A stretch of 64,000 nucleotides of DNA from Idiomarina loihiensis (GCF_024584785.1 NZ_CP074112.1:1240001-1304000); one strand, 5' to 3'; counted from the stretch's first letter, positions 42,004 to 52,824 are shown. Numbers and translations: made by a program. The notes: generated from the letters alone by a model not told the origin.

Positions 42004-42883
42004 GGGCTGGCTCGACCGTCGTATACCGAAACTGATAACCGGCCTGTTGCAGGCGCTCAGGCAGCACGAACTGGCCGGTTAATAACATCTCCGACAGCTC
42101 ACCTAAGGCGAGTTTCAGTACCCAGCCCGGCACCCGCATAAAATGTGATTTACGCAAGGTTTTGGCTATCGCAGCACTAAACTCTTGTTGGCTTACTGGA
42201 GTTGGCGCAGTGGCGTTATAGATGCCACGACACTCGGCAGTTTCCAGTAGATGTAAGATAATGCCCACCATGTCATCGAGATGAATCCAAGAAAAGCCTT
42301 GTTGGCCGTGGCCAAGAGGACCGCCCAAGCCTAACAAATAAGGCGGCAACATTTTCCGTAAGGCACCACCGGCGGGGGCCAGCACGACGCCCGTACGCAG
42401 CACACAGACGCGCGTTTTATCTGAGTCCGCCGCTAACGCCAGTTGCTCCCACTCGGCACATAGATGATGAGCAAAATCATCTGCTTGCACCTTAGTTGCT
42501 TCGGTGACGGGGGTACGCCCCTGCGCACCATAATAGCCAATGGCCGAGCCGCTGATAAATACTTGCGGCGGATTAGCTGCGGCTAACATCCGCTCCGATA
42601 ATTGCCGCGTAACGGCCCAACGGCTTTGCTCTAGGCGTAGTTTCTGTTTGGCGGTCCAACGCTTATCGGCAATGCCTTCGCCTTGTAAGTTAATGACTGC
42701 ATAGAAATCGCTGATGTCGCTCACTTCAGCCAAGCTTTTTAAGGCCTGTACTTGCTTACCAAACCGCTCGATGGCACGCTGCGGCTGCCGCGTTAACAGG
42801 GTGACATGATACTTTTCCGTAAGCTGCGGAATCAGCGCAGAGCCAATCAAACCGGTACCGCCAGTGATTAGTATTTTCATCAT
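41966..42883 (-). CDS. TIGR01777-type NAD-dependent epimerase (YfcH-like)
   Basis: A 305-residue extended SDR. The nucleotide site is [14 protein letters not shown]; the active-site Tyr lies in [10 protein letters not shown] and SWIHLDDMV is a family hallmark. The YfcH/SulA-like subfamily has unclear substrates and is often near division or septation genes; here yciB follows, divergently. Start at ATG 42883 with AGGGTGAG upstream; a GTG at 42895 is possible. Confidence 0.9.
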   Translation of the reverse strand: MMKILITGGTGLIGSALIPQLTEKYHVTLLTRQPQRAIERFGKQVQALKSLAEVSDISDFYAVINLQGEGIADKRWTAKQKLRLEQSRWAVTRQLSERMLAAANPPQVFISGSAIGYYGAQGRTPVTEATKVQADDFAHHLCAEWEQLALAADSDKTRVCVLRTGVVLAPAGGALRKMLPPYLLGLGGPLGHGQQGFSWIHLDDMVGIILHLLETAECRGIYNATAPTPVSQQEFSAAIAKTLRKSHFMRVPGWVLKLALGELSEMLLTGQFVLPERLQQAGYQFRYTTVEPALKACLLPPSSDD

Positions 42884-43034
42884 TGTGTTACTCACCCTAG
42901 GTTATCTTACTGTTATTGCTCTGGTATCCCAGCGCGTAACCAAACTGCAACTGGTCTCAAGTGTAGCGACAGAATCTGGTGCTTGCCAAACTTTTCTGGC
43001 ACACTTCAGCTAATTGTCTCGTTGGAAATCAACC

Positions 43035-43589
43035 ATGTTGTTAGTACTTGAATACTTGCCTATTGTTATCTTTTTCATCGCTTACTTGTTGGGCGACATT
43101 TTTCTTGCAACTGCCGCGCTCATGGTAGCCACCCTACTCCAAGTGGTGATCATGAAATTGCTACGCGAACCAGTAACCACCCGTCACTGGATTGTGATGT
43201 GGGCGGTGTTATTGTTTGGTGGTGTTACTTTATTCTTAAACGATGACTGGTTTGTAAAGATCAAAGTCACCGTGATTTATATTGCTATTGCCCTGTTTTT
43301 ACTGATTGGTACTTGGTGGAACAAACGCAGTCCGTTACAGGCCATGCTCGGTAGCGAAATTCAATTGCCGCATTTTGCTTGGATACGATTAACCTATGCT
43401 TGGGTTGTCTTTAGTTTAAGCTTAGCTGTGATTAATCTTTATATTATTGAAACCATGAGCTTAGACGCATGGGTTAACTTTAAAGTATTTGGCATTTTGG
43501 GCGCTACCCTGGTGTTTAGTATTGGCTCTGGCGCTTATATGTTTAAACATCATACCGACCGAGAAAAAGACACTAAGGAAATTGACTAA
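43035..43589 (+). CDS. yciB: Inner-membrane septation protein YciB/IspZ family
   Basis: A 184-residue protein with five membrane helices and the family's [14 protein letters not shown] and LNLAWAVF-like ITYAWVVF segments, plus [11 protein letters not shown] near the end. In Shigella and E. coli YciB influences cell-envelope growth and septation. Start at ATG 43035 (GGAA upstream); an in-frame TTG lies at 43014. Its stop overlaps the yciI start (TAATG). Confidence 0.93.
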   Translation: MLLVLEYLPIVIFFIAYLLGDIFLATAALMVATLLQVVIMKLLREPVTTRHWIVMWAVLLFGGVTLFLNDDWFVKIKVTVIYIAIALFLLIGTWWNKRSPLQAMLGSEIQLPHFAWIRLTYAWVVFSLSLAVINLYIIETMSLDAWVNFKVFGILGATLVFSIGSGAYMFKHHTDREKDTKEID

Positions 43590-43888
43590 TGTGGTTTGTT
43601 ATTTGGGCTGAAGATAAGCCAAACTCGCTGGCAGCGCGCAAAGCCACACGCCCAGCGCATTTAGAACGGTTGCATCAATTACAACAAGAGGGCCGTCTGT
43701 TAGTGGCTGGGCCCTGCCCTGCGATTGCTAGTGCTGACCCAGGTGAGGCTGGTTTTACCGGCTCTATGGTGGTCGCTGAATTTGATGATTTAGCTGCTGC
43801 CGAAGCTTGGGCGCAGGCTGATCCTTATCTTGCCGCCGGCGTGTACCAGCAGGTAACCGTCAAACCTTATCTGAAAGTACTGCCCTAA
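43589..43888 (+). CDS. yciI: YciI-family protein
   Basis: A 99-residue ferredoxin-like-fold protein; the family carries a conserved His-Asp pair thought to be catalytic: here [11 protein letters not shown] and the [13 protein letters not shown] region match. The reaction is unknown. It is coupled to yciB and to the next hydrolase gene, each by a 1-bp stop/start overlap. Confidence 0.93.
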   Translation: MWFVIWAEDKPNSLAARKATRPAHLERLHQLQQEGRLLVAGPCPAIASADPGEAGFTGSMVVAEFDDLAAAEAWAQADPYLAAGVYQQVTVKPYLKVLP

Positions 43889-44766
43889 TGGCAACCATAA
43901 CTGCGCAGCCGCTGCAACTGCAAGCTGCGCCCAATCGCTTTATTCAAGCGCACTGGTATCCAAGTAGCACGGCGGCACAGGCGGTTATTGTGATGGCCCC
44001 GGCGATGGCGGTACCACAAAGGTTCTACCAGCCGTTTTGTACTTGGTTAGCTGCGCAAGGCTACCATGTGCTGAGTTTTGATTACTTCGGCATTGGTGCT
44101 TCTACCCCGCAGCCACTGCAGCAGTTGCACAGTAGCATTTCAGAATGGGCGGAACTTGATGCCGCGGCCGTAGTGCGCTATCTCGACAGTGAATTCTCGA
44201 CTTACCCTAAGCTTTGGTTGGGGCATAGCATCAGTGGCCAGTTATTTGGCATGATCCCTAACCATCAAGTGATTCATCATATGATCAGCGTCAATACCGG
44301 TAGCGGCTACTGGCGCGCCATGAGCGGCAGTTTTAAATGGAAATCCATGCTGCTGTGGGGCCTAGTGACGCCACTAGCAGTGCCACTGGTGGGGTATTTC
44401 CCGGGCCGAAAATTAGGCATCATTGGTGATGTTCCAGCCGCTGCTATGCAGCAATGGCGGCGCTGGTGTTTGCATCCTGATTACTTGGTGGGGGCTGAAG
44501 ATCTGTATCAGAGTTACGCTAACGTCAGCACTCCTATCACATCGCTGGCCGTTAGCGATGATGAAATGATCGCCCCCAGCCGAGTGAACCATTTGCACGA
44601 TTTTTATCGGCAAGCACCGCAACAACGCATTCTCTACCACCCTCACCAATTTGAGGTGGAGCGCTTGGGCCACTTCGCTATTTTTCAGCAGCCACAACAA
44701 GCGTTGTGGCCACGTCTATTTGGCGAGCCCATCCAAGCTGCGTTAACCGCTCATAGCTTAGGCTAA
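43888..44766 (+). CDS. Alpha/beta hydrolase
   Basis: A 292-residue hydrolase of the serine-aminopeptidase/lysophospholipase style. The nucleophile elbow is GHSISG (Ser near 111), after FDYFGIGAS; the acid and histidine are probably in AVSDDEMIAP and ERLGHFAIF. No signal peptide, so cytoplasmic. Third gene of the yciB-yciI operon; the 3' end overlaps ybbP by 9 bp. Substrate unknown. Confidence 0.85.
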   Translation: MATITAQPLQLQAAPNRFIQAHWYPSSTAAQAVIVMAPAMAVPQRFYQPFCTWLAAQGYHVLSFDYFGIGASTPQPLQQLHSSISEWAELDAAAVVRYLDSEFSTYPKLWLGHSISGQLFGMIPNHQVIHHMISVNTGSGYWRAMSGSFKWKSMLLWGLVTPLAVPLVGYFPGRKLGIIGDVPAAAMQQWRRWCLHPDYLVGAEDLYQSYANVSTPITSLAVSDDEMIAPSRVNHLHDFYRQAPQQRILYHPHQFEVERLGHFAIFQQPQQALWPRLFGEPIQAALTAHSLG

Positions 44767-47280
44767 GCGGCGGATTAACTGGGCCGTATTGCGTTTAATC
44801 AGCCGGCCACAGGCTAAACGCCCCATTAATCCAACGACCACGGCACCGGCAACTGGACCAATCAACCAGAAGCGCCAATGAATACTGGCTTGCATATCGA
44901 ATACCTGCGTTTGCAGTATCCACAGTGCGAGCTCCATCGCCAGCGTAGCTATTAACCCACTAATCGCCCCAAGGATAACAAACTCGTAGGTGACGCTTTG
45001 CCGCAATAACTTCGCAGACGCCCCCAAGGTGCGTAGAATCACCAGCTCTTTCTCGCGCTCTTCTAAGCTTGCCTGTACCTGCGCTAACAGCACTAAAATC
45101 CCAGCGATAATCACCACCACTAAGACAAAGGCGATAGCTAGGCTGACTTGGTCAATCACTTCGCGCAATTGGCCAATGATGGCATCTAGGTCAATGAGTG
45201 AGACTTGCGGGAAAGGTCTGAACAACTCATACAATTCTGACTTACGCTCAGGCTCCAGATAAAAACTAGAGATAAAGGTTGCAGGAAAGTCCGTTAACGT
45301 AGCGGTGTTAAAGATCATAAAGAAATTGGGTTGCAAGCTGCCCCAGTTAACCTCACGAATGCTGGTGACCGGCACGGTAAAGACGCTACCGCCAATGTTA
45401 AATTCCAGCTCATCGCCAACTTGCAAGTTCATTCTATCGGCGACGCCTGTTTCGATCGAAACCTGCGGCTGCGCATCGTCACCCCACCATTGCCCCGCTA
45501 CCAAGGTATTATTAGGTGGCAGCGTGTCACGCCATGTGAGCTGTAACTCGCGGCCAAAGCCCTCGCGTTGTTCTGCGTTATTGGTCGCAGTATCAGCCGC
45601 ATCGCCATCTTCTTCTTTGGTAACTTCATCGCGTACCGGTACCCCATTTACTGCCGTCATCCGGCCCGGCACAATCGGATACATGTCGTTGGCAACGATC
45701 TCTCGTTCAGCAAATCGCTGTTGCAGCTTTTGCACGTCGTCTCGGGCCACGTTGATCACAAAGTAATTAGGTGCATCGTCTGGCAGCTGCGCTTGCCAAT
45801 CGGCTAGCAGCTCGTTTCGCAAGGCTAACACCAATAACAACAACATGATGGCGGTCGAAAAACTCAGCATTTGTACGCTGTTTGCTTGTGCACGCCGCTG
45901 TAACCCTGCCATTGCTAGGCGCCAAGAACTACCCGCTTGCATCCCCGCTTGCCGGCTTACCCGAATAAACAAGCGGCTTACTGTGAGTAGAATGATCGCG
46001 GCTACGGCACCACCAACAAAGAGCGCACTCGAGAGCAGCCATTGTTGGCTGTAAATCAACAAGAGCACATAAATGGTGCCCCCTGAAGCTAACCAATGCA
46101 GCCAGCGCCCGGCATTGTTGCCAGTAAGGTCACGATTTAGCACTCGTAACGGCGGGATGCTAATCAAGCGCAATAGCGGATACAGGGTAAACATCACGGC
46201 ACTAACGAGGCCGGTGGCCGCAGCTAGGGCAAACGGCTGCCAACCCGATTGCGGTAATGCTGTGCCCAGTTGCTGACTCACCCAATAAATCACTTGGCTT
46301 TGGATCAGCCAGCCTAACAACAAGCCAAGGGTGATACTGATGAAGGTAAGCAGCAGCAAGTGCAGCACAAAAATACGCTGAATGATGCGCTTATTCGCCC
46401 CTAGGGTTTTAAAGATAGCCACCACGTCGTAGTTACGTTGACAATAACGCTGTGCAGCAACGGCAACCGCTGTTGCTGCTAAGACCACGCCCAGCAAACT
46501 AGCCAGCAGCATAAACCGCTCGGCCCGCTGCAGACTGCGCGCCAAAGGCGAATCACCATCTTCAATGCTACGCCAGTTATGGGTGTCTTCGTTCAGCTGT
46601 GGGGTTAGCCAAGCTTCGTATTGCTCTAGCTGCTCTAAGGTACCAGCAAACAGCTGGTTGTAGCGCACCCGTGAGCCCGGTTGAATGAGTTCAGTTGCGG
46701 CCAGATCTTGATAACGAATTAGCACATTGGGGCTATCGGTAAACACCGAAAAACCGACATCTGGCTCGTAGGTTAATACTTTGCTCACTACAAACTGGCT
46801 GCGGCCCACCTCGATGGTATCGCCAATCGCCAGCTCAAGTTCTTGAAACAGCGCTGCGGCTACCCAAGCTTCGCCACTCTGTGGCAACCCTTGAGCCACT
46901 TGTTCTGCACCGTACGGTTGCTCAGCAACGCGCAATTCGCCCCGCAAGGGATAGCCATCACCAACCGCTTTGATATCCACCAAGGCCAGTTGCTCACCGG
47001 CAAAAGCCATCGAGTTAAAGACCACTCGTTCAGCGGTCTGTAAGCCCTCTTGCTCGGCTTTGGTGATCCATTCTTGTGGGATATCGCGGCGTGAGCTTAA
47101 CACCCGATCGGCCGCTAAAAACTCTGCGCTACGGGCCATTAATCCGGCTTGCAAGCGCTCAGTAAACACCGACAGTGCCAGTACCGCCGTCACCGAAAGC
47201 ACAATCGCAGCTGCCATGATGGTCAGCTCACCGCGCTTAAGCTCTTGCTTTAACAGTCGCCAGCTGATTTTATGCCACAT
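44758..47280 (-). CDS. ybbP: FtsX-like ABC transporter permease (YbbP family)
   Basis: An 840-residue permease with TM1 near residues 20-40, two four-helix FtsX modules (centre near 250-420 and 690-830) and large periplasmic domains. The FtsX core is seen in LREVIDQVSLAIAFVLVVVI and LVILRTLGASAKLLR. Such permeases, with YbbA, are mechanotransmission-type exporters of lipids or of peptides bound at the periplasmic face. The substrate is unproven. Start at ATG 47280 with GAGGGTG upstream; overlaps ybbA by 11 bp. Confidence 0.92.
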   Translation of the reverse strand: MWHKISWRLLKQELKRGELTIMAAAIVLSVTAVLALSVFTERLQAGLMARSAEFLAADRVLSSRRDIPQEWITKAEQEGLQTAERVVFNSMAFAGEQLALVDIKAVGDGYPLRGELRVAEQPYGAEQVAQGLPQSGEAWVAAALFQELELAIGDTIEVGRSQFVVSKVLTYEPDVGFSVFTDSPNVLIRYQDLAATELIQPGSRVRYNQLFAGTLEQLEQYEAWLTPQLNEDTHNWRSIEDGDSPLARSLQRAERFMLLASLLGVVLAATAVAVAAQRYCQRNYDVVAIFKTLGANKRIIQRIFVLHLLLLTFISITLGLLLGWLIQSQVIYWVSQQLGTALPQSGWQPFALAAATGLVSAVMFTLYPLLRLISIPPLRVLNRDLTGNNAGRWLHWLASGGTIYVLLLIYSQQWLLSSALFVGGAVAAIILLTVSRLFIRVSRQAGMQAGSSWRLAMAGLQRRAQANSVQMLSFSTAIMLLLLVLALRNELLADWQAQLPDDAPNYFVINVARDDVQKLQQRFAEREIVANDMYPIVPGRMTAVNGVPVRDEVTKEEDGDAADTATNNAEQREGFGRELQLTWRDTLPPNNTLVAGQWWGDDAQPQVSIETGVADRMNLQVGDELEFNIGGSVFTVPVTSIREVNWGSLQPNFFMIFNTATLTDFPATFISSFYLEPERKSELYELFRPFPQVSLIDLDAIIGQLREVIDQVSLAIAFVLVVVIIAGILVLLAQVQASLEEREKELVILRTLGASAKLLRQSVTYEFVILGAISGLIATLAMELALWILQTQVFDMQASIHWRFWLIGPVAGAVVVGLMGRLACGRLIKRNTAQLIRRLA

Positions 47281-47977
47281 CAGTCGCACCCTCTTGCTGC
47301 GTTGCTGCTGGTTTGGTTTGCACTAGGCTACCGGCGGTCATGGTCAACACTCGCTGGCAGCGTTGGGCCAAGTCATTATCATGAGTGACCATCACCAACG
47401 TGGTGCCTGATTCTTGATTCATTTCAAACAACAGATCTTCTACTTTTTGCCCAGTCACACTATCTAGGTTACCCGTCGGCTCGTCGGCAAAAAGTATTTT
47501 CGGTGTTCCCACAAACGCGCGCGCAATGGCGACCCGTTGCTGTTCACCACCAGATAATTGGTTAGGATAATGATTGAGGCGATCGGCTAAGCCTACTTTA
47601 CGTAGCAGCTCTTGCGCTTGCTGCTGGGCATTCTTAGCTCCTGCTAGTTCTGCTGGTAACATCACGTTTTCCAAGGCAGTTAAGCTTGGAATCAATAGAA
47701 ACGATTGAAAGATAAAGCCAACCTTGTCGGCCCGCAGTTTTGCCCGCTGCTCTTCATCCAAATCGCTCAATTTTACGTTATCTATAAGAACATCGCCCTT
47801 ACTTGCGAGGTCTAAACCCGCGAGCAAAGATAGCAAGGTAGATTTACCGGAGCCGGACGCCCCCACAATAGCAACGGTCTCACCTGCGGCAATTTCTAAG
47901 TTAATTGGCTGCAAAATGTGTAAAATACCGTCACTGGTGGTGACTTCTTTTTCTAATTGAGTGGTTTGAATAAGCAT
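47270..47977 (-). CDS. ybbA: ABC transporter ATPase (YbbA family)
   Basis: A 235-residue LolD/MacB-type ATPase. Walker [12 protein letters not shown], signature [14 protein letters not shown], Walker [13 protein letters not shown], and H-loop VTHD are complete. It partners YbbP and is divergent from tesA with only 2 bp between starts, so promoters must lie inside the opposing genes or overlap them. The ybbA-tesA pairing is conserved in gammaproteobacteria. Confidence 0.95.
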   Translation of the reverse strand: MLIQTTQLEKEVTTSDGILHILQPINLEIAAGETVAIVGASGSGKSTLLSLLAGLDLASKGDVLIDNVKLSDLDEEQRAKLRADKVGFIFQSFLLIPSLTALENVMLPAELAGAKNAQQQAQELLRKVGLADRLNHYPNQLSGGEQQRVAIARAFVGTPKILFADEPTGNLDSVTGQKVEDLLFEMNQESGTTLVMVTHDNDLAQRCQRVLTMTAGSLVQTKPAATQQEGATDVA

Positions 47978-47979
47978 CT

Positions 47980-48630
47980 ATGAAAAACTTCCTTATAAAA
48001 TTTGTACTAATACTCGCATTATTTATTGTTATACGTCCAGTTTCGGCAAATGTCTCACTTGTGGTTTTAGGGGACAGTTTAAGTGCCGGCTATGGGATGG
48101 CGCAAAGTGAATCTTGGGTGGGCATTTTACAGCAGCGCTGGCAGCAATCGCAGCCTCAAATCACCCTAGTCAACGCCAGTATTAGCGGGGATACCACCCA
48201 AGGTGCGCTGAATCGTTTAGATGGCGTTATTGAGCGGCATCAGCCTACGGTGGTGTTTGTTGAATTAGGCGGTAACGATGGCTTACGTGGCTTTACCCCA
48301 AACACAATTAGTGACAATTTAACCCAGATTATTGAACGCCTGCAGCAGCAGGGTATCGTGGTGGCCTTAAGCCAAGTGCGGATACCACCTAATTATGGCC
48401 CGCGTTACAGCGAGATGTTTGCTGAGGTTTTTCCACAGCTAGCCGAGCAGCACCAAATAACCTTAGTGCCGTTTTTTATGGAGCAAATTATTGGTGACGA
48501 TAGTCTGATGCAAGGCGATGGCATTCACCCTAATCGTGCGGCACAGCCGATGATTGCAGATATTATGGAACCGCATTTGCTAGCTTTATTAGAGCAAGTG
48601 ACGATAGCTAAGATTGAGGGTAAGGAATAA
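47980..48630 (+). CDS. tesA: Multifunctional acyl-CoA thioesterase I / lysophospholipase L1
   Basis: A 216-residue periplasmic SGNH hydrolase with a signal peptide (residues 1-23). Block I GDSLSAGYGM (Ser nucleophile), block III GGNDGLRG, block V DGIHPN (Asp and His). It cleaves acyl-CoA, lysophospholipids and esters. Divergent from ybbA; followed by the tRNA cluster on the opposite strand. Confidence 0.95.
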   Translation: MKNFLIKFVLILALFIVIRPVSANVSLVVLGDSLSAGYGMAQSESWVGILQQRWQQSQPQITLVNASISGDTTQGALNRLDGVIERHQPTVVFVELGGNDGLRGFTPNTISDNLTQIIERLQQQGIVVALSQVRIPPNYGPRYSEMFAEVFPQLAEQHQITLVPFFMEQIIGDDSLMQGDGIHPNRAAQPMIADIMEPHLLALLEQVTIAKIEGKE

Positions 48631-48653
48631 AACATTAGGAAAGGTAAAACAAA

Positions 48654-48729
48654 TGGCGTCCCCTAGGGGATTCGAACCCCTGTTACCGCCGTGAAAGGGC
48701 GGTGTCCTAGGCCTCTAGACGAAGGGGAC
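48654..48729 (-). tRNA. tRNA-Glu (UUC), third copy of cluster
   Basis: A 76-nt cloverleaf with anticodon TTC in the loop TTTTCAC-type context (CTTTCAC), T-loop GTTCGAATCC and encoded CCA. Identical to the two copies upstream. Last in the Ala-Glu-Glu-Glu transcript. Confidence 0.97.
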
Positions 48730-48755
48730 CCCGGACTTGCTTGCTACGTTAGAAT

Positions 48756-48831
48756 TGGCGTCCCCTAGGGGATTCGAACCCCTGTTACCGCCGTGAAAGG
48801 GCGGTGTCCTAGGCCTCTAGACGAAGGGGAC
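48756..48831 (-). tRNA. tRNA-Glu (UUC), second copy of cluster
   Basis: Same 76-nt sequence as its neighbours, anticodon TTC, encoded CCA; 26 bp from the copy downstream. Confidence 0.97.
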
Positions 48832-48863
48832 GCTGTTCTAATGCAGCTGATTTATTCTGTTAT

Positions 48864-48939
48864 TGGCGTCCCCTAGGGGATTCGAACCCCTGTTACCGCC
48901 GTGAAAGGGCGGTGTCCTAGGCCTCTAGACGAAGGGGAC
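48864..48939 (-). tRNA. tRNA-Glu (UUC), first copy of cluster
   Basis: Same 76-nt sequence, anticodon TTC, encoded CCA; 32 bp from the next copy. Only the spacers differ between copies, indicating duplication with purifying or gene-conversion pressure. Confidence 0.97.
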
Positions 48940-48994
48940 GCACCAGAACAAATCTCTATCAGGTTTTCACTTGTACTAAGCTTAACACAAAAGT

Positions 48995-49070
<76 letters not shown>

Positions 49071-49110
49071 ACATTTTGTGGCTTGCTGTAGTACCCTGAC
49101 AGCGGGGCGA

Positions 49111-49140
49111 ATTCTAGGGTAATTTGCGCACCAGCGTCAA
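49111..49140 (-). promoter_or_regulatory. Promoter of the tRNA-Ala/Glu cluster
   Basis: On the minus strand TTGACG (49140-49135), 18 bp, TAGAAT (49116-49111), then a GC-rich discriminator (TCGCCCCGC), the usual layout of stringently controlled stable-RNA promoters. Confidence 0.8.
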
Positions 49141-49206
49141 CCTTTTTTTTAGAAAAGCGAATTGTTTGCTGAAAAATAAGCCAGTTCGCGCAATTCACCA
49201 GCAATA

Positions 49207-50478
49207 TTAACTAAAACACACCTGATCACGCCCTGCTCGCTTGGCTGCGTACAAACGTTTATCTGCGGTATCTAAAGCCGCACTCAGTTGCATGTTGGTG
49301 GTCGGCGCTAACCATACCCCACCGCTACTGATGGTCACCTTAATCAGTTGCTCATCAGCGTGGATATCGAGCGCAGCTACCTGGCTACGAATGCGCTCGG
49401 CAATGTGCTGGGCTTGCGCCTCGGTAATATCCGTAAGCACAGCAACAAACTCTTCGCCGCCATAACGGCCGATACGATCGTTAGGACGAATACATTGGGC
49501 AATGGTGTTAGCCACGGTACGCAGCACTAAGTCACCCGCTAAATGGCCGTAGGTATCATTAACTTTCTTAAAGAAATCGATATCCAGCATCAAAATAGCC
49601 AACGAGCCTCGCGAACTTTGGCCAAGTTGTTGCTGCATGAATTCCATGATGGCACCACGATTATAGATTCCGGTTAAGGCATCTCGTGCGGACTTATCTT
49701 GTAACTGCTGATTAGCAGCCACTAGGCGTTTATTAAGATCCATGATTTGCTGGTACAAGCGACTTTTTTCTATTAAATGCGCCACTTGGTTAGCTAAGTA
49801 CAAGAAAACATCTTGATGCAAACCATCGTAGGTGTAGGCTTCGGTGCTCGAGAAAAACAGGAAACCCACCGGCCGGCCATCTGCGATGAGCGGACAAGTT
49901 AAACTGGAGCGAATGCCCTCGGCGACGATTTTGCGGGTAGATTCTGATTCTGGGTGCTCGGCCAAGTACGCTTCTAAGTCATTGATAATACGTGGCTTGC
50001 CCGTATCGATAATGGTTTGCAAACTAGAACCAGCTAAAGGTGCCGAATAGCCTGGGGTAATCTGCGGCGTATTATCGTAGGTGAATTTAGCCCAATAGGC
50101 CGTAACGTGCTCACCATCATCCTCAATCAGCGCACAACCAATGCGATCGTAGGGAATAACATCTTTGAAAAAGGTATAAATACGCGCCAAAATATCTTCA
50201 AGTATCAGTGCTTTATTTAATTCAGCAGAGATCTCAAGCAAACGCACCAGCTCAGTAAAACGCGTTGTCAGCCAATACCCTAGCTGTTCAAGTTCATCAC
50301 CTAACTGCTGCATGACGGGTTCTTGCTCTGCGGTGCTTGGCGAGGTTGCCGTTAACTTGGCGAGATCCTGTTGCTTCGCGGCTTGCACGGCTTGCAAATG
50401 ACGACGCAGCTCTTCGGCAAAGCTATGCCCTCTGTTTATTGCTGCTGATGCTGCTAGTACTGCTTTAGACTCAGCCAT
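49207..50478 (-). CDS. GAF-GGDEF diguanylate cyclase
   Basis: A 423-residue soluble protein. An N-terminal helical part is followed by a GAF domain (about 75-235; RIGCALIEDDGEHV, RSSLTCPLIADGRPVGFLFFSS) and a GGDEF domain with active motif RYGGEEF. The inhibitory I-site RPND lies exactly five residues before it, so product feedback is expected. Makes cyclic di-GMP; the GAF signal is unknown. Start at ATG 50478 with GGGAG upstream. Contrast with the inactive GGDEF at 16451-17368. Confidence 0.93.
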   Translation of the reverse strand: MAESKAVLAASAAINRGHSFAEELRRHLQAVQAAKQQDLAKLTATSPSTAEQEPVMQQLGDELEQLGYWLTTRFTELVRLLEISAELNKALILEDILARIYTFFKDVIPYDRIGCALIEDDGEHVTAYWAKFTYDNTPQITPGYSAPLAGSSLQTIIDTGKPRIINDLEAYLAEHPESESTRKIVAEGIRSSLTCPLIADGRPVGFLFFSSTEAYTYDGLHQDVFLYLANQVAHLIEKSRLYQQIMDLNKRLVAANQQLQDKSARDALTGIYNRGAIMEFMQQQLGQSSRGSLAILMLDIDFFKKVNDTYGHLAGDLVLRTVANTIAQCIRPNDRIGRYGGEEFVAVLTDITEAQAQHIAERIRSQVAALDIHADEQLIKVTISSGGVWLAPTTNMQLSAALDTADKRLYAAKRAGRDQVCFS

Positions 50479-50515
50479 ACACAACTCCCTGAACTTCTAG
50501 GTTCTTCGTTAATAG

Positions 50516-51148
50516 TTACTCATTAAAATGATAAATACGCTCTAACGATGCTCGGTCGCGGACCGTAACTTCCATATCTCGCACTAAACCATCTTCAATA
50601 CTATACACCCAGCCATGAATAGCTAGCTCTTGGCCTCTATCCCAAGCTTGTTGAATGATGGTGGTTTTAGCAAGATTGCGAACCTGCTCGATCACGTTCA
50701 GCTCACATAGACGGTCTAACCGCGCCCGGCTATCACCGATGGCTTCAAGCTCCTGATGATATTCGCGGTAAATATCCTTGATACCAAACAACCAATGGTC
50801 AACCAAACCATGGCTACAACTTTCGGTGGCAGCTTTAACCCCGCCACAGCCGTAGTGACCCACCACTAAGATATGCTTTACTTGTAAGGTTTCAACGGCA
50901 TATTGCACCACCGACAAGCAGTTAAAATCCGTTTGAATCACCTGATTAGCCACGTTGCGGTGCACAAATAATTCACCCGGCGCCATCCCTACCACCTGAT
51001 TAGCCGGCACTCGGCTGTCCGAACAGCCTATCCACAGGTATTCTGGCGATTGCTGGGCCACGAGTTGGTTAAAAAAGTCCGGGTTAGCTTTTAACATGCG
51101 TTCAGCCCAAGCGGCATTGTTAGCCAGCAGCTGACGAATCTTAAGCAT
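50516..51148 (-). CDS. can: Beta-class carbonic anhydrase
   Basis: A 210-residue zinc enzyme interconverting CO2 and bicarbonate. Zinc ligands: Cys in CSDSRVPANQ, and His/Cys in VVGHYGCGGV. The sequence runs close to E. coli Can. Single gene; the gltX terminator lies just upstream. Confidence 0.95.
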   Translation of the reverse strand: MLKIRQLLANNAAWAERMLKANPDFFNQLVAQQSPEYLWIGCSDSRVPANQVVGMAPGELFVHRNVANQVIQTDFNCLSVVQYAVETLQVKHILVVGHYGCGGVKAATESCSHGLVDHWLFGIKDIYREYHQELEAIGDSRARLDRLCELNVIEQVRNLAKTTIIQQAWDRGQELAIHGWVYSIEDGLVRDMEVTVRDRASLERIYHFNE

Positions 51149-51170
51149 AAAAGTATCCTTATATTTGGTG

Positions 51171-51196
51171 AAAAAAAGGCGCCGCCTGGCGCCCTT
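51171..51196 (-). terminator. Terminator of gltX
   Basis: On the minus strand GGCGCC-AGGC-GGCGCC followed by seven T, 10 bp after the gltX stop. Confidence 0.88.
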
Positions 51197-51202
51197 TCTT
51201 CT

Positions 51203-52612
51203 TTATTGCGCTTGTTCGCGCTCCATAATATACGAAATTGCTCGAGCGATACGTCCTACCACTTGGGTTTGGCTTAACATGGCCAGAGTCACATCCAGCG
51301 ACGGCGAGTTACCTGAGCCAGTCACGGCCACCCGCAGTGGCATGCCTACTTTACCCATACCAACTTGCAAATCATCGGCGGTTTGTTGAATCGCTTGCTG
51401 AATGCTTGCTGGGTTCCACTCAGTTAAACTTGCTAGTCTATCTTGCACCGCTTCTAGTGCTTCACGTGCCACCGGGCGTAAATGTTTTTTCGCTGCAGCC
51501 TCATCAAAAGCCTCGTACTCTTCATAGAAATACCGGCTTTGGGCCGCGAGCTCTTTCAAGGTTTTAACTCGGTCCGCCATAACTGGCAACAACTGCTCTA
51601 AGGCTGGGCCTTTGCTCACATCAATGGCTTGATCAGTAAAGTGCCATTGCAAATAGGGAACAACTCGCTCTTCCGGCAGCGATTTCATGTAGTGCTGATT
51701 TAACCAGTTTAGTTTTTCAGTATTGAAAGCTGAGGCGGCCTTGTTCACGTCATCTAAACGAAATAGTTCGGTCATCTCCGCCACGCTGAAGATTTCTTGA
51801 TCGCCGTGCGACCAGCCCAGACGAACCAAGTAATTCAACACAGCTTCAGGTAAATAACCGTCATCGCGATATTGCATGACGCTTACGGCACCGTGACGCT
51901 TAGACAGCTTTTTACCATCATCACCTAAAATCATGGATACATGGGCATACTCAGGAATCGGCGCCCCGAGTGCTTGCAGGATATTAATTTGGCGTGGGGT
52001 GTTGTTGATATGGTCTTCACCACGTACTACGTGCGTAATTTGCATTTCCCAGTCATCAATCACCACACAGAAGTTGTAGGTGGGGGTACCGTCACTGCGC
52101 GCAATGATTAAATCATCAAGTTCACTGTTGGCAAACTCAATCGGACCGCGAATGTGATCATGAAACTTAACGCTACCCGTTTGCGGGTTGCGGAAGCGGA
52201 TCACGTAAGAATCACCACCAGCGGCTGGGTTATCGCGACAATGGCCATCGTAGCGCGGCTTTTCGCCGTTCGCCATTTGCTCTTCACGCATCTGCTCTAA
52301 ACGTTCAGTTGAGCAATAGCACTTATAAGCTTTATCTTCTGCTAATAACTGCGCAATGTAATGCTCATAACGATCAAACCGCTTGGTTTGATAGTAAGGA
52401 CCTTCATCCCAAGTTAAGCCAAGCCACTCCATCCCCTCTAAAATGGCATCAATCGCAGGTTGGGTAGAACGTTCGCGATCCGTATCTTCAATACGCAGCA
52501 CAAACTTACCGCCAGCAGCTTTAGCTACGAGCCATGAATACAGTGCGGTACGGGCACCACCTACGTGTAAGAATCCAGTTGGGCTGGGGGCAAATCGAGT
52601 GACAACTGTCAT
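51203..52612 (-). CDS. gltX: Glutamyl-tRNA synthetase
   Basis: A 469-residue class-I synthetase. The HIGH-like motif is [16 protein letters not shown] and the KMSKS-like motif is KLSKRHG. A zinc-binding Cys cluster (CYC and CRD, near 98-127) is present as in E. coli. Start at ATG 52612. Divergent from the tRNA-Val pair, the same arrangement as E. coli gltX/valUXY. Its substrate tRNA-Glu genes lie 2.3 kb away. Confidence 0.97.
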   Translation of the reverse strand: MTVVTRFAPSPTGFLHVGGARTALYSWLVAKAAGGKFVLRIEDTDRERSTQPAIDAILEGMEWLGLTWDEGPYYQTKRFDRYEHYIAQLLAEDKAYKCYCSTERLEQMREEQMANGEKPRYDGHCRDNPAAGGDSYVIRFRNPQTGSVKFHDHIRGPIEFANSELDDLIIARSDGTPTYNFCVVIDDWEMQITHVVRGEDHINNTPRQINILQALGAPIPEYAHVSMILGDDGKKLSKRHGAVSVMQYRDDGYLPEAVLNYLVRLGWSHGDQEIFSVAEMTELFRLDDVNKAASAFNTEKLNWLNQHYMKSLPEERVVPYLQWHFTDQAIDVSKGPALEQLLPVMADRVKTLKELAAQSRYFYEEYEAFDEAAAKKHLRPVAREALEAVQDRLASLTEWNPASIQQAIQQTADDLQVGMGKVGMPLRVAVTGSGNSPSLDVTLAMLSQTQVVGRIARAISYIMEREQAQ

Positions 52613-52774
52613 AAGCAATTAAATCTCCGCTAACTATGGCGTTTTGAACGAGCAATAAGGGCTGTAGTTTAGCAAGAACAACCTAGCTACGCACCATACA
52701 CAAGCTGATTCGCTGTAAACTTGTGCAAACTGACGAAAAAGCCAGCAGTCGAACAAAACATTTAATATTTCTTG

Positions 52775-52802
52775 TTGACAGTATCGCACAGCCCCCTATA
52801 AT
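52775..52802 (+). promoter_or_regulatory. Promoter of the tRNA-Val pair
   Basis: TTGACA (52775-52780), 16 bp, TATAAT (52797-52802), both consensus, then a GC-rich discriminator ACGCCCCGC. The first tRNA starts 22 bp downstream. Confidence 0.9.
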
Positions 52803-52824
52803 ACGCCCCGCAACGCAGAGAAAA